The notes under the pieces were generated by a model. That model saw nothing but the letters and a program-made list of their open reading frames with translations, was not told the DNA's origin and made no database searches. A DNA stretch of 64,000 nt, from positions 26,511-90,510 of the forward strand of contig CANAQK010000002.1 of the NCBI GenBank assembly GCA_947363605.1, given 5' to 3'. Position numbers and translations under genes: made by a program. Source of the DNA: an uncultured Clostridia bacterium. Lineage in GTDB: Bacteria > Bacillota > Clostridia > Oscillospirales > Ruminococcaceae. Shown here one piece after another: positions 51,805-60,765 of the stretch. How positions within the stretch are numbered: position 1 is the first letter of the stretch; every line of letters begins with the position of its first letter.

Positions 51805-52149
51805 ATGTTTTTTGCCGGAAGCAGGATGCTTTCGGCTTTTTGCTTAAAACGGACAGAAGGGCGGATCCTGGTTCCGGATGGCTGGGTGCCCCTGGTTTGG
51901 AACGGCCGGGATGAGGAAGATCCGGCCGTTCAGGAACTGAAGGAGGTTTTCCGCCGCTTTTGCCCGGGCTTTTACGGGTTTGGCAATGGCTTTTGTGTGG
52001 GGCGGCAGGTTTTTGCGGATTTCTTCCGGGAGGGGGATCCGGGGCGTCCAGCCTTGCTTGAGGCATTGTCCGGATTGTTCGGCCGGTATGCGGAAAACGG
52101 GGTTCTGCTTTTGAAAAACCGTATCCAAAGCTGCACTGGCCATGTGTAG
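51805..52149 (+). CDS. Small hypothetical protein downstream of HPr
   Basis: 114 residues if started at ATG 51805, one base after the HPr stop. The sequence is compact and Phe/Gly/Arg-rich (FCPGFYGFGNGFCVGRQVF) without membrane segments, and its GC-rich third positions match neighbouring genes. There is no good ribosome site, so it would depend on translational coupling. I do not recognise it; it could be spurious. Confidence 0.4.
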   Translation: MFFAGSRMLSAFCLKRTEGRILVPDGWVPLVWNGRDEEDPAVQELKEVFRRFCPGFYGFGNGFCVGRQVFADFFREGDPGRPALLEALSGLFGRYAENGVLLLKNRIQSCTGHV

Positions 52150-52186
52150 TCCAAACAGGCTTCCCGGTAAAAAGGGGCAAAAAGGA

Positions 52187-52214
52187 AAGCCCTGTCAAAT
52201 GACAGGGCTTTTTT
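52187..52214. terminator. Terminator between the convergent HPr genes
   Basis: AAGCCCTGTCA pairs perfectly with TGACAGGGCTT around two A residues, followed by TTTT. A-rich on the other side, so it may serve both strands. Confidence 0.9.
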
Positions 52215-52245
52215 GTATGTGCTATGTGAAAGCGCGGCGCGGGGA

Positions 52246-52479
52246 CTACTCTTCGACAATAAAGGATTTGATATCCGCAAAGAAAGCGTCTGCGTTGTCG
52301 GTATGTGCATCCAGGCGGATCGGTTTGGAAATATCCAAGCTGAAAATACCCATGATGGACTTGGCGTCAACGGCGTATCTGCCGGAAATCAAGTCAACGT
52401 CATAATCACATTTTGCCACAGTGTTGACGAAGAGTTTTACGTCGTTAATAGTGTTCAATCGAATGGTTGCTGATTTCAT
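52246..52479 (-). CDS. HPr-like protein lacking the active-site histidine
   Basis: 77 residues. The HPr fold is indicated by DAKSIMGIFSLDISKPI, which keeps the Ser (Ser41) of the HPr-kinase site, but the GLHARPA segment is absent: residues 11-20 are INDVKLFVNT with no His. It therefore cannot act as a PTS phosphocarrier and resembles Crh-like regulatory proteins, though it is a different lineage. GGAGGA precedes ATG 52479, and a near-consensus promoter lies upstream. Confidence 0.85.
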   Translation of the reverse strand: MKSATIRLNTINDVKLFVNTVAKCDYDVDLISGRYAVDAKSIMGIFSLDISKPIRLDAHTDNADAFFADIKSFIVEE

Positions 52480-52528
52480 GGTTAAATCCTCCCTGTATGT
52501 GGTTTTTAGAATATTTCACTATAATTAA

Positions 52529-52557
52529 ACTATAACAGGCAATTCCTTTTTCGTCAA
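52529..52557 (-). promoter_or_regulatory. Promoter of the HPr-like gene
   Basis: Read on the minus strand: TTGACG (52557-52552), 17 bp, TATAGT (52534-52529). About as strong as the promoter of the convergent HPr gene. Confidence 0.8.
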
Positions 52558-52853
52558 CTGCTAATTGTAAAAATCTTTAAAATCCCTTATAATTACTTTG
52601 TAAGAAATATCTTAAAATCCCTTTGTTTTTGAGCGATTTTGGTGAGGTTTGGGATCAAATTTTCAGTTTCGTCACGATTCTGCGGGCAAGGATAGGGGAA
52701 TTTCTCCTTTTTTCGCAGGTTTTTGTGATTTATCCCAAAATTCGCCATTTTTTAATGCTGAAACTGATGGAATTGGATTTCGGTCTGTTCCATTATGAGG
52801 ATGCAGGCTCCAAACGGGAGCCCTGCCGACACAGGGCGAAAAGAAAGGAAGCT
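52558..52853. other. Intergenic, nothing firm recognised
   Basis: About 300 bp of AT-rich sequence before mtaB. It contains a small GC hairpin near GGGAGCCCTGCCGACACAGGGC. An open frame continues upstream from mtaB to 52623, but its sequence does not match the family and lacks a ribosome site. Confidence 0.55.
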
Positions 52854-54149
52854 ATGAAAGCTGCGTTTTGCACCCTGGGGTGTAAAGTGAATCAATATGA
52901 AACCGAGATCCTGCAAAAGCAGTTCCGGGAGGATGGGTTTCTCCTTGTCCCGCCTGAAGAAGAAGCCGATGTCTACGTGGTCAATTCCTGCACAGTGACT
53001 TCGGCGGGGGATAAGAAAACCCGCCAGCTTCTGCGGCAGTTCCGCCGGAGGAATCCCCAGGCGCTGATCGCCTTAACCGGCTGCTATCCCCAGGCGTTCC
53101 CGGATGAAGCGGGGGCGCTTCCCGAGGCGGATCTGGTCACGGGGACCTATAACCGCCGGACCTTGCTGGCGGACATTCGGGAGGTGCTGGCTTCCCGGGA
53201 ACGGAAGGTGCATATCCTGCCCCATACCCGGGGGGAGCCCTTTGAGCCCATGCAGGCGGACCGGCTCAGCGAGCATACCCGCGCCTTTGTCAAGATTGAG
53301 GATGGCTGCGACCGGTACTGCTCCTACTGCATTATCCCCAAGGCCCGGGGGCCGATCCGGAGCAAGGAGCTTTGCCATCTGCGGGAAGAGCTGGAGGCCC
53401 TCGCGGCAAACGGCTACCGGGAGGTAGTCCTGGTCGGGATCAACCTCAGCTCATACGGTCGGGATACCGGCACATTCCGGCTTGCGGATGCGGTAGAGCT
53501 GGCCTGCTCCGTAGAGGGGATTGAGCGGGTGCGTTTGGGCTCGCTGGAGCCGGAGCTTCTGACGGAGGAGGACCTCGACCGGCTGGCGGCGTTGCCTGGC
53601 TTCTGCCCGCAGTTCCATCTCTCCCTGCAAAGCGGCTGCACCCGGACGCTTCGCCGGATGAACCGGCATTATACGGCAGAGGAATATGCCGGGATTGTGG
53701 GGCGAATCCGGGCGCGTTTTGAAAACCCTTCGATCACCACTGACTTAATGGTGGGGTTCGCCGGAGAAACCGAAGAGGAATTTGAAGAATCCCGTGCCTT
53801 TGCGGAGCAGATTGGTTTTGCGAAGATCCATGTGTTCGCGTATTCCGTGCGGGAGGGCACCCGCGCGGCTTCTTTCCCGGACCAGGTCCCTTCGGAAGAA
53901 AAGGGGAAGCGGAGCAAGGCGATGATGGAAACAGCGGCGCGGCTCCGGGCGGGCTTTTTGGACAGCCAGAAGGGAACGGTCCAGGAGGTCCTGTTCGAAC
54001 GCCGCCGCAGCGACGGGATGTGGACAGGTTATACCCAAAACTATACGCCGGTTTTGGTTCCCGGTACGGCGGAGCTGGGCGGCTGTATTAAGATGGTGGA
54101 ATTAGGCGGGCGTTCAGGAGATGCCTGCGCCGGCCTGATCAAGGAATAA
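52854..54149 (+). CDS. mtaB: tRNA t6A37 methylthiotransferase
   Basis: 431 residues. An N-terminal MTTase domain with cluster Cys residues (CTLGCKVNQYE, VVNSCTVT, TGCYPQ) is followed by the radical SAM core DGCDRYCSYCIIPKARG and a C-terminal TRAM domain. CTLGCKVNQ-E and the size mark the MtaB (YqeV) subgroup rather than MiaB or RimO. It converts t6A to ms2t6A at position 37 of ANN-decoding tRNAs. ATG 52854 follows AAGAAAGGA. purL starts 12 bp after its stop. Confidence 0.93.
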   Translation: MKAAFCTLGCKVNQYETEILQKQFREDGFLLVPPEEEADVYVVNSCTVTSAGDKKTRQLLRQFRRRNPQALIALTGCYPQAFPDEAGALPEADLVTGTYNRRTLLADIREVLASRERKVHILPHTRGEPFEPMQADRLSEHTRAFVKIEDGCDRYCSYCIIPKARGPIRSKELCHLREELEALAANGYREVVLVGINLSSYGRDTGTFRLADAVELACSVEGIERVRLGSLEPELLTEEDLDRLAALPGFCPQFHLSLQSGCTRTLRRMNRHYTAEEYAGIVGRIRARFENPSITTDLMVGFAGETEEEFEESRAFAEQIGFAKIHVFAYSVREGTRAASFPDQVPSEEKGKRSKAMMETAARLRAGFLDSQKGTVQEVLFERRRSDGMWTGYTQNYTPVLVPGTAELGGCIKMVELGGRSGDACAGLIKE

Positions 54150-54161
54150 GGAGTGGAAATG

Positions 54162-57100
54162 ATGGCAGTATATCGCATTTATGTAGAGAAGAAGCCGGAA
54201 TTTGCCGTGGAAGCCAAAGGGGTTCTCGCAGACTTGCGCACCTCCCTTCGGCGCGCAGAGGTGGAATCCGTTCGTCTGCTGAACCGTTACGATGTTCAGG
54301 GAATTTCCGAAGAAACCTTTAAAAAGGCAGAAAAAACAATTTTTTCTGAGCCTCCGGTGGATACGGTCTGCTTCGACCTGCCCAAGCTGGAAAAAAACCA
54401 GCGGATGTTTGCGGTGGAATACCTGCCAGGCCAGTTTGACCAGCGGGCGGATTCCTGCGCGCAGTGCATCCAGCTGCTGGTGCAGGGCGACCGTCCCTTG
54501 GTGCGGAATGCGCGGATCTATATCCTGACCGGGGAGCTGACTGACGCTCAGTTTGAGGAAATCAAAGCCTATTTGATCAACCCGGTCGAGAGCCGGGAGG
54601 CATCGCTGGAGCCTTTTCCTTCTTTGGAACAGGACTATGAGATCAAAACAGAGGTGGAAACCCTGGCAGGCTTTATCGGGAAAACCCGGGAGGAACTGGG
54701 GGAATTTGTAAAAAACTACGGGCTGGCCATGGACCTGGACGACATTGCGTTCTGCCAGGCTTATTTCCGGGATACTGAGCGGCGGGATCCTACCATTACC
54801 GAAATCCGGATGATTGATACCTATTGGTCGGATCACTGCCGGCATACCACCTTTTTGACCCGGATCGACCAGGTAGAAATTGAGGATGATTTTATCCGGG
54901 AGACCTATCAGGACTATCTGGATACCCGGGAGGAACTCTACCAGGGCCGGGATGACAAACCGGTGACCTTAATGGATCTGGCGGTCATTGGGGCGAAGAA
55001 GCTGAAAAAAGACGGTTTGCTGACGGATCTGGACGAATCAGAGGAGATCAACGCCTGCTCGGTCCGGATCAAAGTGGATGTGGACGGTACGGAAGAGGAT
55101 TGGCTCCTGCTGTTCAAAAACGAAACCCACAACCATCCCACCGAGATCGAGCCGTTCGGCGGTGCGGCAACCTGCCTGGGCGGCGCGATCCGTGACCCGC
55201 TTTCCGGCCGGGCGTATGTCTACCAGGCGATGCGGGTCACCGGCGCGGCGAACCCGCTGCTTCCGGTAGAGGAAACCATCCAGGGCAAGCTGCCCCAGCG
55301 GAAAATTGTGACCGGCGCCGCAGCCGGATACAGCTCTTACGGGAACCAGATCGGGTTGGCGACCGGGCAGGTGGCCGAGCTCTACCACGATGGCTATGCG
55401 GCAAAACGGATGGAGATCGGTGCGGTTTTAGGCGCTGCCCCAGCGGAAAATGTCGTGCGGGAAGTCCCGAAGCCGGGTGATGTCGTCATCCTGCTGGGTG
55501 GTCGTACCGGCCGGGACGGCTGCGGCGGCGCTACTGGTTCCTCTAAATCCCATACGTTGGATTCGCTGGAAACCTGCGGTGCAGAGGTTCAGAAGGGCAA
55601 CGCGCCCGAGGAACGAAAGATCCAGCGCCTGTTCCGAAACCCGAAGGCTACGCGGCTCATCAAACGCTGCAATGACTTCGGTGCGGGCGGCGTATCCGTC
55701 GCGATCGGGGAGCTGGCTGACGGGCTTCATATCAATCTGGACGCTGTCCCCAAAAAATATGACGGGCTGGACGGAACCGAACTGGCAATCAGTGAATCCC
55801 AGGAGCGGATGGCCTGCGTGATCCGCCGCTCAGATATGGAACAGTTTATCGCGATGGCCGGGCAGGAAAACATCGAAGCCACCCATGTGGCGACCGTGAC
55901 AGATCAGAACCGCTTGACCATGGACTGGAACGGGAACCGGATCGTGGATCTTTCCCGGGACTTCCTGAATTCAAACGGGGCGGCGAAACATACGGACATC
56001 CGGATTACCGCGGCGGAGGTGCATCCGGTGCATCAGCGGGAGCTGAACCTCCGGGAGATTATTGCGCATCTTTCCAGCCTGGAGCTTTGCTCCCAGAAGG
56101 GCCTGGTAGAGCGTTTTGACTCCACGATTGGCGCGAATACGGTCCTGATGCCCTTCGGCGGCGAACGGCAGAAGACCCCGACCCAGGCGATGGTAGCGAA
56201 GATACCGGTGCTGAAGGGCGAAACGGAAACCTGTTCGGTGATGGCCTGGGGCTTCAATCCCTATCTGTCGGAGCAGTCGCCTTATCATGGCGCCATCTAT
56301 GCGGTGGTGGAATCTGTAGCGAAAGCAGTTGCGGTGGGCGGAAGCCATACCCATTGCTGGCTGACCTTCCAGGAATACTTTGAACGCACCCAGAATAACC
56401 CGGTCCGGTGGGGGAAACCAATGGCCGCGCTTTTAGGCGCTTATCGTGCGCAGCGGGGGCTGGGGATCGCTTCGATCGGCGGCAAGGACTCCATGAGCGG
56501 CACCTTCGAGGATATCGATGTCCCGCCGACCCTCTGTTCCTTTGCGGTATCTACGACGAAGGCTTCCCGTGCCGTTTCGCAGGAATTCAAACAGCATGGG
56601 CATCCGGTTGCGCTGATCCTTCCGGCCTACACGCCGGAAGGGCTCCCAGATTTCTCCAGTGTGAAAGAGGTCTTTTCCAAGGTGGAAACCCTGATCGCTT
56701 CAGGGAATGTCCATGCTTGCTGGGCGTTGACCTCCGGCGGCCTGATCGAGGCGCTGGCCAAGATGTCGTTCGGTAATCAGATTGGGGTGAAGGTCGCCGC
56801 CGATCTGGATAAAACGCTGATGTTCAACCCGGTTTACGGCGGGTTTGTGCTGGAATTGGAGCCGGGCACCCAGGCCGAAGGCTTCCAGGTGATCGGCACT
56901 ACGATTTCAAAGTATATCCTCGGCCTGCCTAAGACCCTGATGATCAGCCTGGCGCAGCTGGAGGAACGCTGGCAGAAAACGCTCGAGCCGGTTTATCCCT
57001 GCCGCGCTGCGGGGAAAACGCCCTCCCAGCCAAGCGCGATTACGTATAAAGGCAGCGGTCTGTTCAACCGGAAGATCCAGCGGATTTCTTCCCCGGTGAA

Positions 57101-57908
57101 ATTCGCTAAGCCTAAAGTCTTAATTCCGGTATTCCCTGGTACCAACTGCGAGGATGACAGTGCGCGTGCTTTTGAAAAGGCGGGGGCGGAGGCTGAAATT
57201 TTTGTGATCCGCAACCTGACCAGCGCACATATTGAGGAATCGGTGCGGGAATTTGCCCGCCGGATTGCCGGGGTGCAGATGATTATGCTTCCAGGCGGCT
57301 TCTCGGGCGGGGATGAACCGGACGGCAGTGCGAAGTTTATTACCTCTTTCTTCCGCAACCCGCAGGTGAAGGAGGCGGTGATGGCCCTCCTTCAGGAGCG
57401 GGACGGCCTGATGCTCGGGATCTGCAACGGCTTCCAGGCATTGCTCAAGCTGGGCCTGCTGCCCTACGGCGAGATCCGCGATCTGGACGAAACAGCGCCG
57501 ACCCTGACCTTCAACACGATTGGACGGCATCAGTCCATGATGGTAAACACCCGGATCTGCTCGACAAAATCCCCCTGGCTTTACCGAACCCAGCCGGGTG
57601 AGATTCATACGGTCCCGGTTTCCCATGGGGAAGGACGGTTCATTTGCCCCCAGCCGCTGATGAAGGAATTGATCGCCAACGGGCAGGTTGCCACTCAGTA
57701 TGTCGATCTTTCGGGCTGCCCGACTTATGATACCGCCTTTAACCCGAACAAGAGCGTCCAGGCGATTGAGGGCATCACTTCGCCGGATGGACGGATCTTC
57801 GGCAAGATGGCGCACAGTGAACGCACCGGGAATCAGATCAGCAAAAACGTATGGGGAAATAAGGACCAGAAGATTTTCCTCTCCGGTGTGGAATATTTTA
57901 CAATATAA
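54162..57908 (+). CDS. purL: Phosphoribosylformylglycinamidine synthase, single-chain
   Basis: 1248 residues, the large fused form. A PurS-like N-terminus is followed by two FGAM synthetase domains (TYWSDHCRHTTFLTRI, NETHNHPTEIEPFGGAATCLGGAIRDP, GGKDSMSGTFED) and a C-terminal glutamine amidotransferase with nucleophile Cys in LGICNGFQALLKLG and catalytic SHGEGRF. It performs the fourth step of purine synthesis. ATG 54162 is favoured by AAGGAG 8 bases upstream; ATG 54159 and GTG 54153 are alternatives. No other pur gene is adjacent. A hairpin terminator follows. Confidence 0.96.
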   Translation: MAVYRIYVEKKPEFAVEAKGVLADLRTSLRRAEVESVRLLNRYDVQGISEETFKKAEKTIFSEPPVDTVCFDLPKLEKNQRMFAVEYLPGQFDQRADSCAQCIQLLVQGDRPLVRNARIYILTGELTDAQFEEIKAYLINPVESREASLEPFPSLEQDYEIKTEVETLAGFIGKTREELGEFVKNYGLAMDLDDIAFCQAYFRDTERRDPTITEIRMIDTYWSDHCRHTTFLTRIDQVEIEDDFIRETYQDYLDTREELYQGRDDKPVTLMDLAVIGAKKLKKDGLLTDLDESEEINACSVRIKVDVDGTEEDWLLLFKNETHNHPTEIEPFGGAATCLGGAIRDPLSGRAYVYQAMRVTGAANPLLPVEETIQGKLPQRKIVTGAAAGYSSYGNQIGLATGQVAELYHDGYAAKRMEIGAVLGAAPAENVVREVPKPGDVVILLGGRTGRDGCGGATGSSKSHTLDSLETCGAEVQKGNAPEERKIQRLFRNPKATRLIKRCNDFGAGGVSVAIGELADGLHINLDAVPKKYDGLDGTELAISESQERMACVIRRSDMEQFIAMAGQENIEATHVATVTDQNRLTMDWNGNRIVDLSRDFLNSNGAAKHTDIRITAAEVHPVHQRELNLREIIAHLSSLELCSQKGLVERFDSTIGANTVLMPFGGERQKTPTQAMVAKIPVLKGETETCSVMAWGFNPYLSEQSPYHGAIYAVVESVAKAVAVGGSHTHCWLTFQEYFERTQNNPVRWGKPMAALLGAYRAQRGLGIASIGGKDSMSGTFEDIDVPPTLCSFAVSTTKASRAVSQEFKQHGHPVALILPAYTPEGLPDFSSVKEVFSKVETLIASGNVHACWALTSGGLIEALAKMSFGNQIGVKVAADLDKTLMFNPVYGGFVLELEPGTQAEGFQVIGTTISKYILGLPKTLMISLAQLEERWQKTLEPVYPCRAAGKTPSQPSAITYKGSGLFNRKIQRISSPVKFAKPKVLIPVFPGTNCEDDSARAFEKAGAEAEIFVIRNLTSAHIEESVREFARRIAGVQMIMLPGGFSGGDEPDGSAKFITSFFRNPQVKEAVMALLQERDGLMLGICNGFQALLKLGLLPYGEIRDLDETAPTLTFNTIGRHQSMMVNTRICSTKSPWLYRTQPGEIHTVPVSHGEGRFICPQPLMKELIANGQVATQYVDLSGCPTYDTAFNPNKSVQAIEGITSPDGRIFGKMAHSERTGNQISKNVWGNKDQKIFLSGVEYFTI

Positions 57909-57920
57909 ATCCTGATTTTG

Positions 57921-57950
57921 TACGGCGGCCGGCTTGGCCGCCGTATTTTT
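57921..57950 (+). terminator. Terminator of purL
   Basis: TACGGCGGCC pairs perfectly with GGCCGCCGTA, followed by a T-run that merges into the TATAGTC end of a family B repeat. Confidence 0.88.
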
Positions 57951-58098
57951 ATAGTCAACGCACTTGAAAAGAAGCATTGGCTTCTTTTCAACACTGCGGT
58001 ATGATATGCCGCAGTGGGGCGCGAAGCGGCCATGCGGTAGGGCTTCATAGACGGCACACCCTCAAATCGATACCCGATTTGAGGGTGTGCCGTCTATA
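57950..58098. repeat. Intergenic repeat family B, copy 7 (inverted)
   Basis: TATAGTC at the left; the right end reads GTCTATA. Compared with copy 4 it lacks the CGCACAGCGCATTTTATGCG block, and CCTCAAATCG...CGATTTGAGG forms a terminal hairpin. The left TIR shares a base with the purL terminator T-run. Confidence 0.87.
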
Positions 58099-58174
58099 GC
58101 CTGATTCTGTATGAAGAAAAAGGGCGGAAAGAATCGTTTTTCTGAATATAGGGAAAAATTTTTGTTTCCGGGGA

Positions 58175-58346
58175 CTTATACGAATTCTCAATAAAACGAT
58201 GCAGTCGTTTTATTGAGCCGCAGAATGCGGTCCGGCGGCGCAGCCGCCAAGAATGTTGTCAATACTTTTCTTGGTGCTCCGCAGGCATGGCGGCGTATCA
58301 CGCCACGATAAAAAGATTTTTATCTTTTTATCAAGAAATAGTATTA
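58175..58346. repeat. Intergenic repeat family A, copy 2
   Basis: A longer version of the copy at 3857-4014 in the same orientation, including GGCGGCGCAGCCGCC, TTGTCAATACTTTTCTTGG and a terminal AT-rich hairpin. It has an extra GGCGTATCACGCC stem that copy 1 lacks. It is not beside a stop codon of any gene I annotate. Confidence 0.85.
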
Positions 58347-58350
58347 ATCC

Positions 58351-58379
58351 TTGAATTCTTTTTTTATTCCCGATATAAT
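58351..58379 (+). promoter_or_regulatory. Promoter of the TVP38-family gene
   Basis: TTGAAT (58351-58356), 17 bp, TATAAT (58374-58379), starting 5 bp after the family A repeat. Confidence 0.8.
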
Positions 58380-58411
58380 AACAGGGAACCAGCGCCGGAA
58401 AAGGAGGCAGC

Positions 58412-59137
58412 ATGAAAGGGAAAGTGAAAAAAGCGGCACAGGAAAACCGCAGGGATTTTATAAAATTTGTCATATTTGGTGTGCTGATCGTTCTGATGGT
58501 ATTATTGACGATCGTTCTTTTGCCCTGGATTATCTCGCTGAAAGATGAAGCGGGAAGGGAGGCTCTCCAGCAGTATATCCGTTCCAAAGGCGTCTGGGGT
58601 GTGCTGATCCTGCTGGGGATCCAGATTTTACAGGTCGTGGTGGCGTTTATCCCAGGAGAGCCCATCGAAGTGATGGCGGGCCTGCTCTACGGTACGGTCG
58701 GGGGCTGGGCGATCTGTACGGTGGGAATGCTGATGGGGACAGTCATGATCTACTATCTGGTGCGATGGCTGGGCAGTTCCTTTGTCGGGCGGATCATGGA
58801 TGAAAAAAAACTGGAGAAATACCGCTTTCTGCACGATACCCGGCGGCTGGAAACCATGACCTTCCTGCTGTTTTTTATCCCGGGTACGCCGAAGGATATG
58901 CTGACCTATTTTATGCCGTTCACCAAGATCAAGCCGGCGGTTTTCTTTTTGATTGTATCCATTGCACGGATCCCGTCGATCATCTCCTCTACCTTTGCGG
59001 GTGCTTCTATCGGGGAAGGGAAGTGGACCCAGACCATCCTGATTTTTGTGGTGATCGGGCTGGTCGGGCTTGCGGGAATCTGGTGTAATGACCTGTTGAT
59101 GAAACGGATCAGCGCCCAGCGGGAAAAGCGGAAATGA
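58412..59137 (+). CDS. TVP38/TMEM64 (DedA-like, SNARE-associated) membrane protein
   Basis: 241 residues with about five membrane segments (FVIFGVLIVLMVLLTIVLLPWI, VLILLGIQILQVVVAFIPGEP, WAICTVGMLMGTVMIYYLVRW, VFFLIVSIARIPSIISS, TILIFVVIGLVGLAGIW). The conserved block FIPGEPIEVMAGLLYG, and FIPGTPKDMLTYFMPFTKI, define the VTT domain family, implicated in lipid scrambling or transport. AAAGGAGG precedes the ATG. It heads a unit with trmN6-like and rsmI genes. Confidence 0.92.
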   Translation: MKGKVKKAAQENRRDFIKFVIFGVLIVLMVLLTIVLLPWIISLKDEAGREALQQYIRSKGVWGVLILLGIQILQVVVAFIPGEPIEVMAGLLYGTVGGWAICTVGMLMGTVMIYYLVRWLGSSFVGRIMDEKKLEKYRFLHDTRRLETMTFLLFFIPGTPKDMLTYFMPFTKIKPAVFFLIVSIARIPSIISSTFAGASIGEGKWTQTILIFVVIGLVGLAGIWCNDLLMKRISAQREKRK

Positions 59138-59152
59138 CAGCGGGAGGATGGC

Positions 59153-59923
59153 ATGGATGAGGAAATAAAGGAGCCGGGATTCCGGTTCCAGGTACTGAAC
59201 AGCCGGGTATCCGTCGCTGTCAGCGACGCGCACAGCTTTGGTACGGATGCTTTTTTGCTGGCAGATTTTGCCGCGCCCCGGTTCCGGGAGCCGGCCTGCG
59301 ATCTGGGGACGGGATGCGGGATTATCCCGCTGATCTGGGCGCGGGACAGGAAGCCGGAATTTTGCTGCGGGGTGGAGATCCAGCCGCTTGGGATCCGGCA
59401 GTTTGAAGCGTCCATCGCGGCGTCCCGGCTGGAGAACCGGGTTCTCCCGGTGTTGGGGGATCTCCGGGAGCTGCCGGCAGAATTGCCTGCGGGAGGGTTC
59501 GGGCTTGTGACCTGCAACCCTCCCTATAAGGCGGAGCATTCCGGGATCCTGAGCCGCAGCCTGGCGGAGCAGATCGCCCGGCATGAAACCCTCTGCCGGA
59601 TCGAGGATGTCTGCATGGCGGCCTTCCGGCTCCTGCGGTACGGAGGGCGGCTTTGCCTCTGTCAGCGCCCGGAACGGCTTTGTGATGTGATGATAGCCAT
59701 GCGCGCCGCCGGTATTGAGCCAAAACGGCTGCGGATGGTGTCGAAGAAGGCGTCCAGCCCGCCCTGGCTCTTTTTGCTGGAGGGGAAAAAAGGAGGGAAG
59801 CCTTTTTTGCAGGTAGAAGCTCCTTTCCATGTGTATGATGAAAATGGGCGGTATACCCCCGAGATGCAGCGGATGTATGGGGAAAGCTATCAGCGCCCGG
59901 ACAGAGAGGAGAAGCAGGGATGA
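59153..59923 (+). CDS. trmN6: tRNA1(Val) A37 N6-methyltransferase-like
   Basis: 256 residues. FGTDAFLLADFA, CDLGTGCGIIPLIWA (SAM motif I) and the N6-adenine catalytic motif TCNPPY are typical of the YfiC/TrmN6 family that methylates adenine 37 or related sites. GGGAGGA precedes ATG 59153. It overlaps rsmI by 4 bp, a conserved pairing in Firmicutes (yabB-yabC type). Confidence 0.92.
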   Translation: MDEEIKEPGFRFQVLNSRVSVAVSDAHSFGTDAFLLADFAAPRFREPACDLGTGCGIIPLIWARDRKPEFCCGVEIQPLGIRQFEASIAASRLENRVLPVLGDLRELPAELPAGGFGLVTCNPPYKAEHSGILSRSLAEQIARHETLCRIEDVCMAAFRLLRYGGRLCLCQRPERLCDVMIAMRAAGIEPKRLRMVSKKASSPPWLFLLEGKKGGKPFLQVEAPFHVYDENGRYTPEMQRMYGESYQRPDREEKQG

Positions 59924-60765
59924 GCGGGACTTTGTATGTGGTAGGGACGCCGATTGGGAATCTGGGTGACTTTTCTCCCCGCGCGGCGGAGATCCTGAAC
60001 CAGGTGGATTTTATCGCGGCGGAGGATACCCGGGTCACCCTGAAGCTGCTCAGCCATTTTGGGATCCATAAGCCGATGGTCAGCTATCATGAGCATAACC
60101 TGCGGGCAAAGGGCCGCCAGATTACGGAACGGATCCAGTCAGGGGAAAGCTGCGCGGTGGTATCCGATGCGGGGATGCCCTGTATTTCCGACCCGGGGGA
60201 GGATCTGGTGCGGCTCTGTGCGGAGGAAGGGATCCCGGTGGCGGTGATCCCGGGGCCGAGCGCGGTGATTTCCGCCCTGGCGGTCAGCGGGCTGAGCACC
60301 TCCCGGTTTACCTTTGAAGGGTTCCTTTCCACCAACCGTTCCGGCCGGATGGAGCATTTGAGCGGGCTAAAGCAGGAAAAACGGACGATGGTGTTCTATG
60401 AAGCGCCGCATAAGCTGCTTTCGACCCTGAAGGATTTACGGGAAGCCTTCGGCGGGGAACGCCGGATTTCCCTTTGCCGGGAGCTGACCAAACGGTATGA
60501 GGAAGTGGTCCGCACCACTTTGGAGGAAGCCGTCGGGCGATACACGGATCAGACCTTGAAGGGAGAATTCGTCCTGGTGCTGGAGGGCGCGCCTCCCGAT
60601 CAGGAGGAAGCCTTCACCCTGGAGCAGGCAGTTGCCTTGGGGCGGGAGCTGGCGGAATCCGGGAAGAAGGCGGCGGAAGCAGCCCGGGAGGCGGCCCGGC
60701 TTTCCGGATTCCCCAAAGCGGAAATCTACCGCGGCATGATGGCCGAACAGGAGACCGGGAGATGA
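59920..60765 (+). CDS. rsmI: 16S rRNA C1402 2'-O-methyltransferase
   Basis: 281 residues. LYVVGTPIGNLGDFSPRAAEIL, AAEDTRVT, SDAGMPCISDPG and VIPGPSA are hallmarks of the tetrapyrrole-methylase-fold RsmI. It methylates the ribose of C1402 in the decoding centre. Translationally coupled to trmN6 (ATGA) and itself overlapping the broken DUF3795 gene at 60762. Confidence 0.96.
   Translation: MSGTLYVVGTPIGNLGDFSPRAAEILNQVDFIAAEDTRVTLKLLSHFGIHKPMVSYHEHNLRAKGRQITERIQSGESCAVVSDAGMPCISDPGEDLVRLCAEEGIPVAVIPGPSAVISALAVSGLSTSRFTFEGFLSTNRSGRMEHLSGLKQEKRTMVFYEAPHKLLSTLKDLREAFGGERRISLCRELTKRYEEVVRTTLEEAVGRYTDQTLKGEFVLVLEGAPPDQEEAFTLEQAVALGRELAESGKKAAEAAREAARLSGFPKAEIYRGMMAEQETGR

Noticed and set aside
59153-60765. 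Complete yabA-yabB-yabC type replication-linked operon
   Set aside because: Only the methyltransferase pair is present; no yabA, holB or tmk genes lie upstream.
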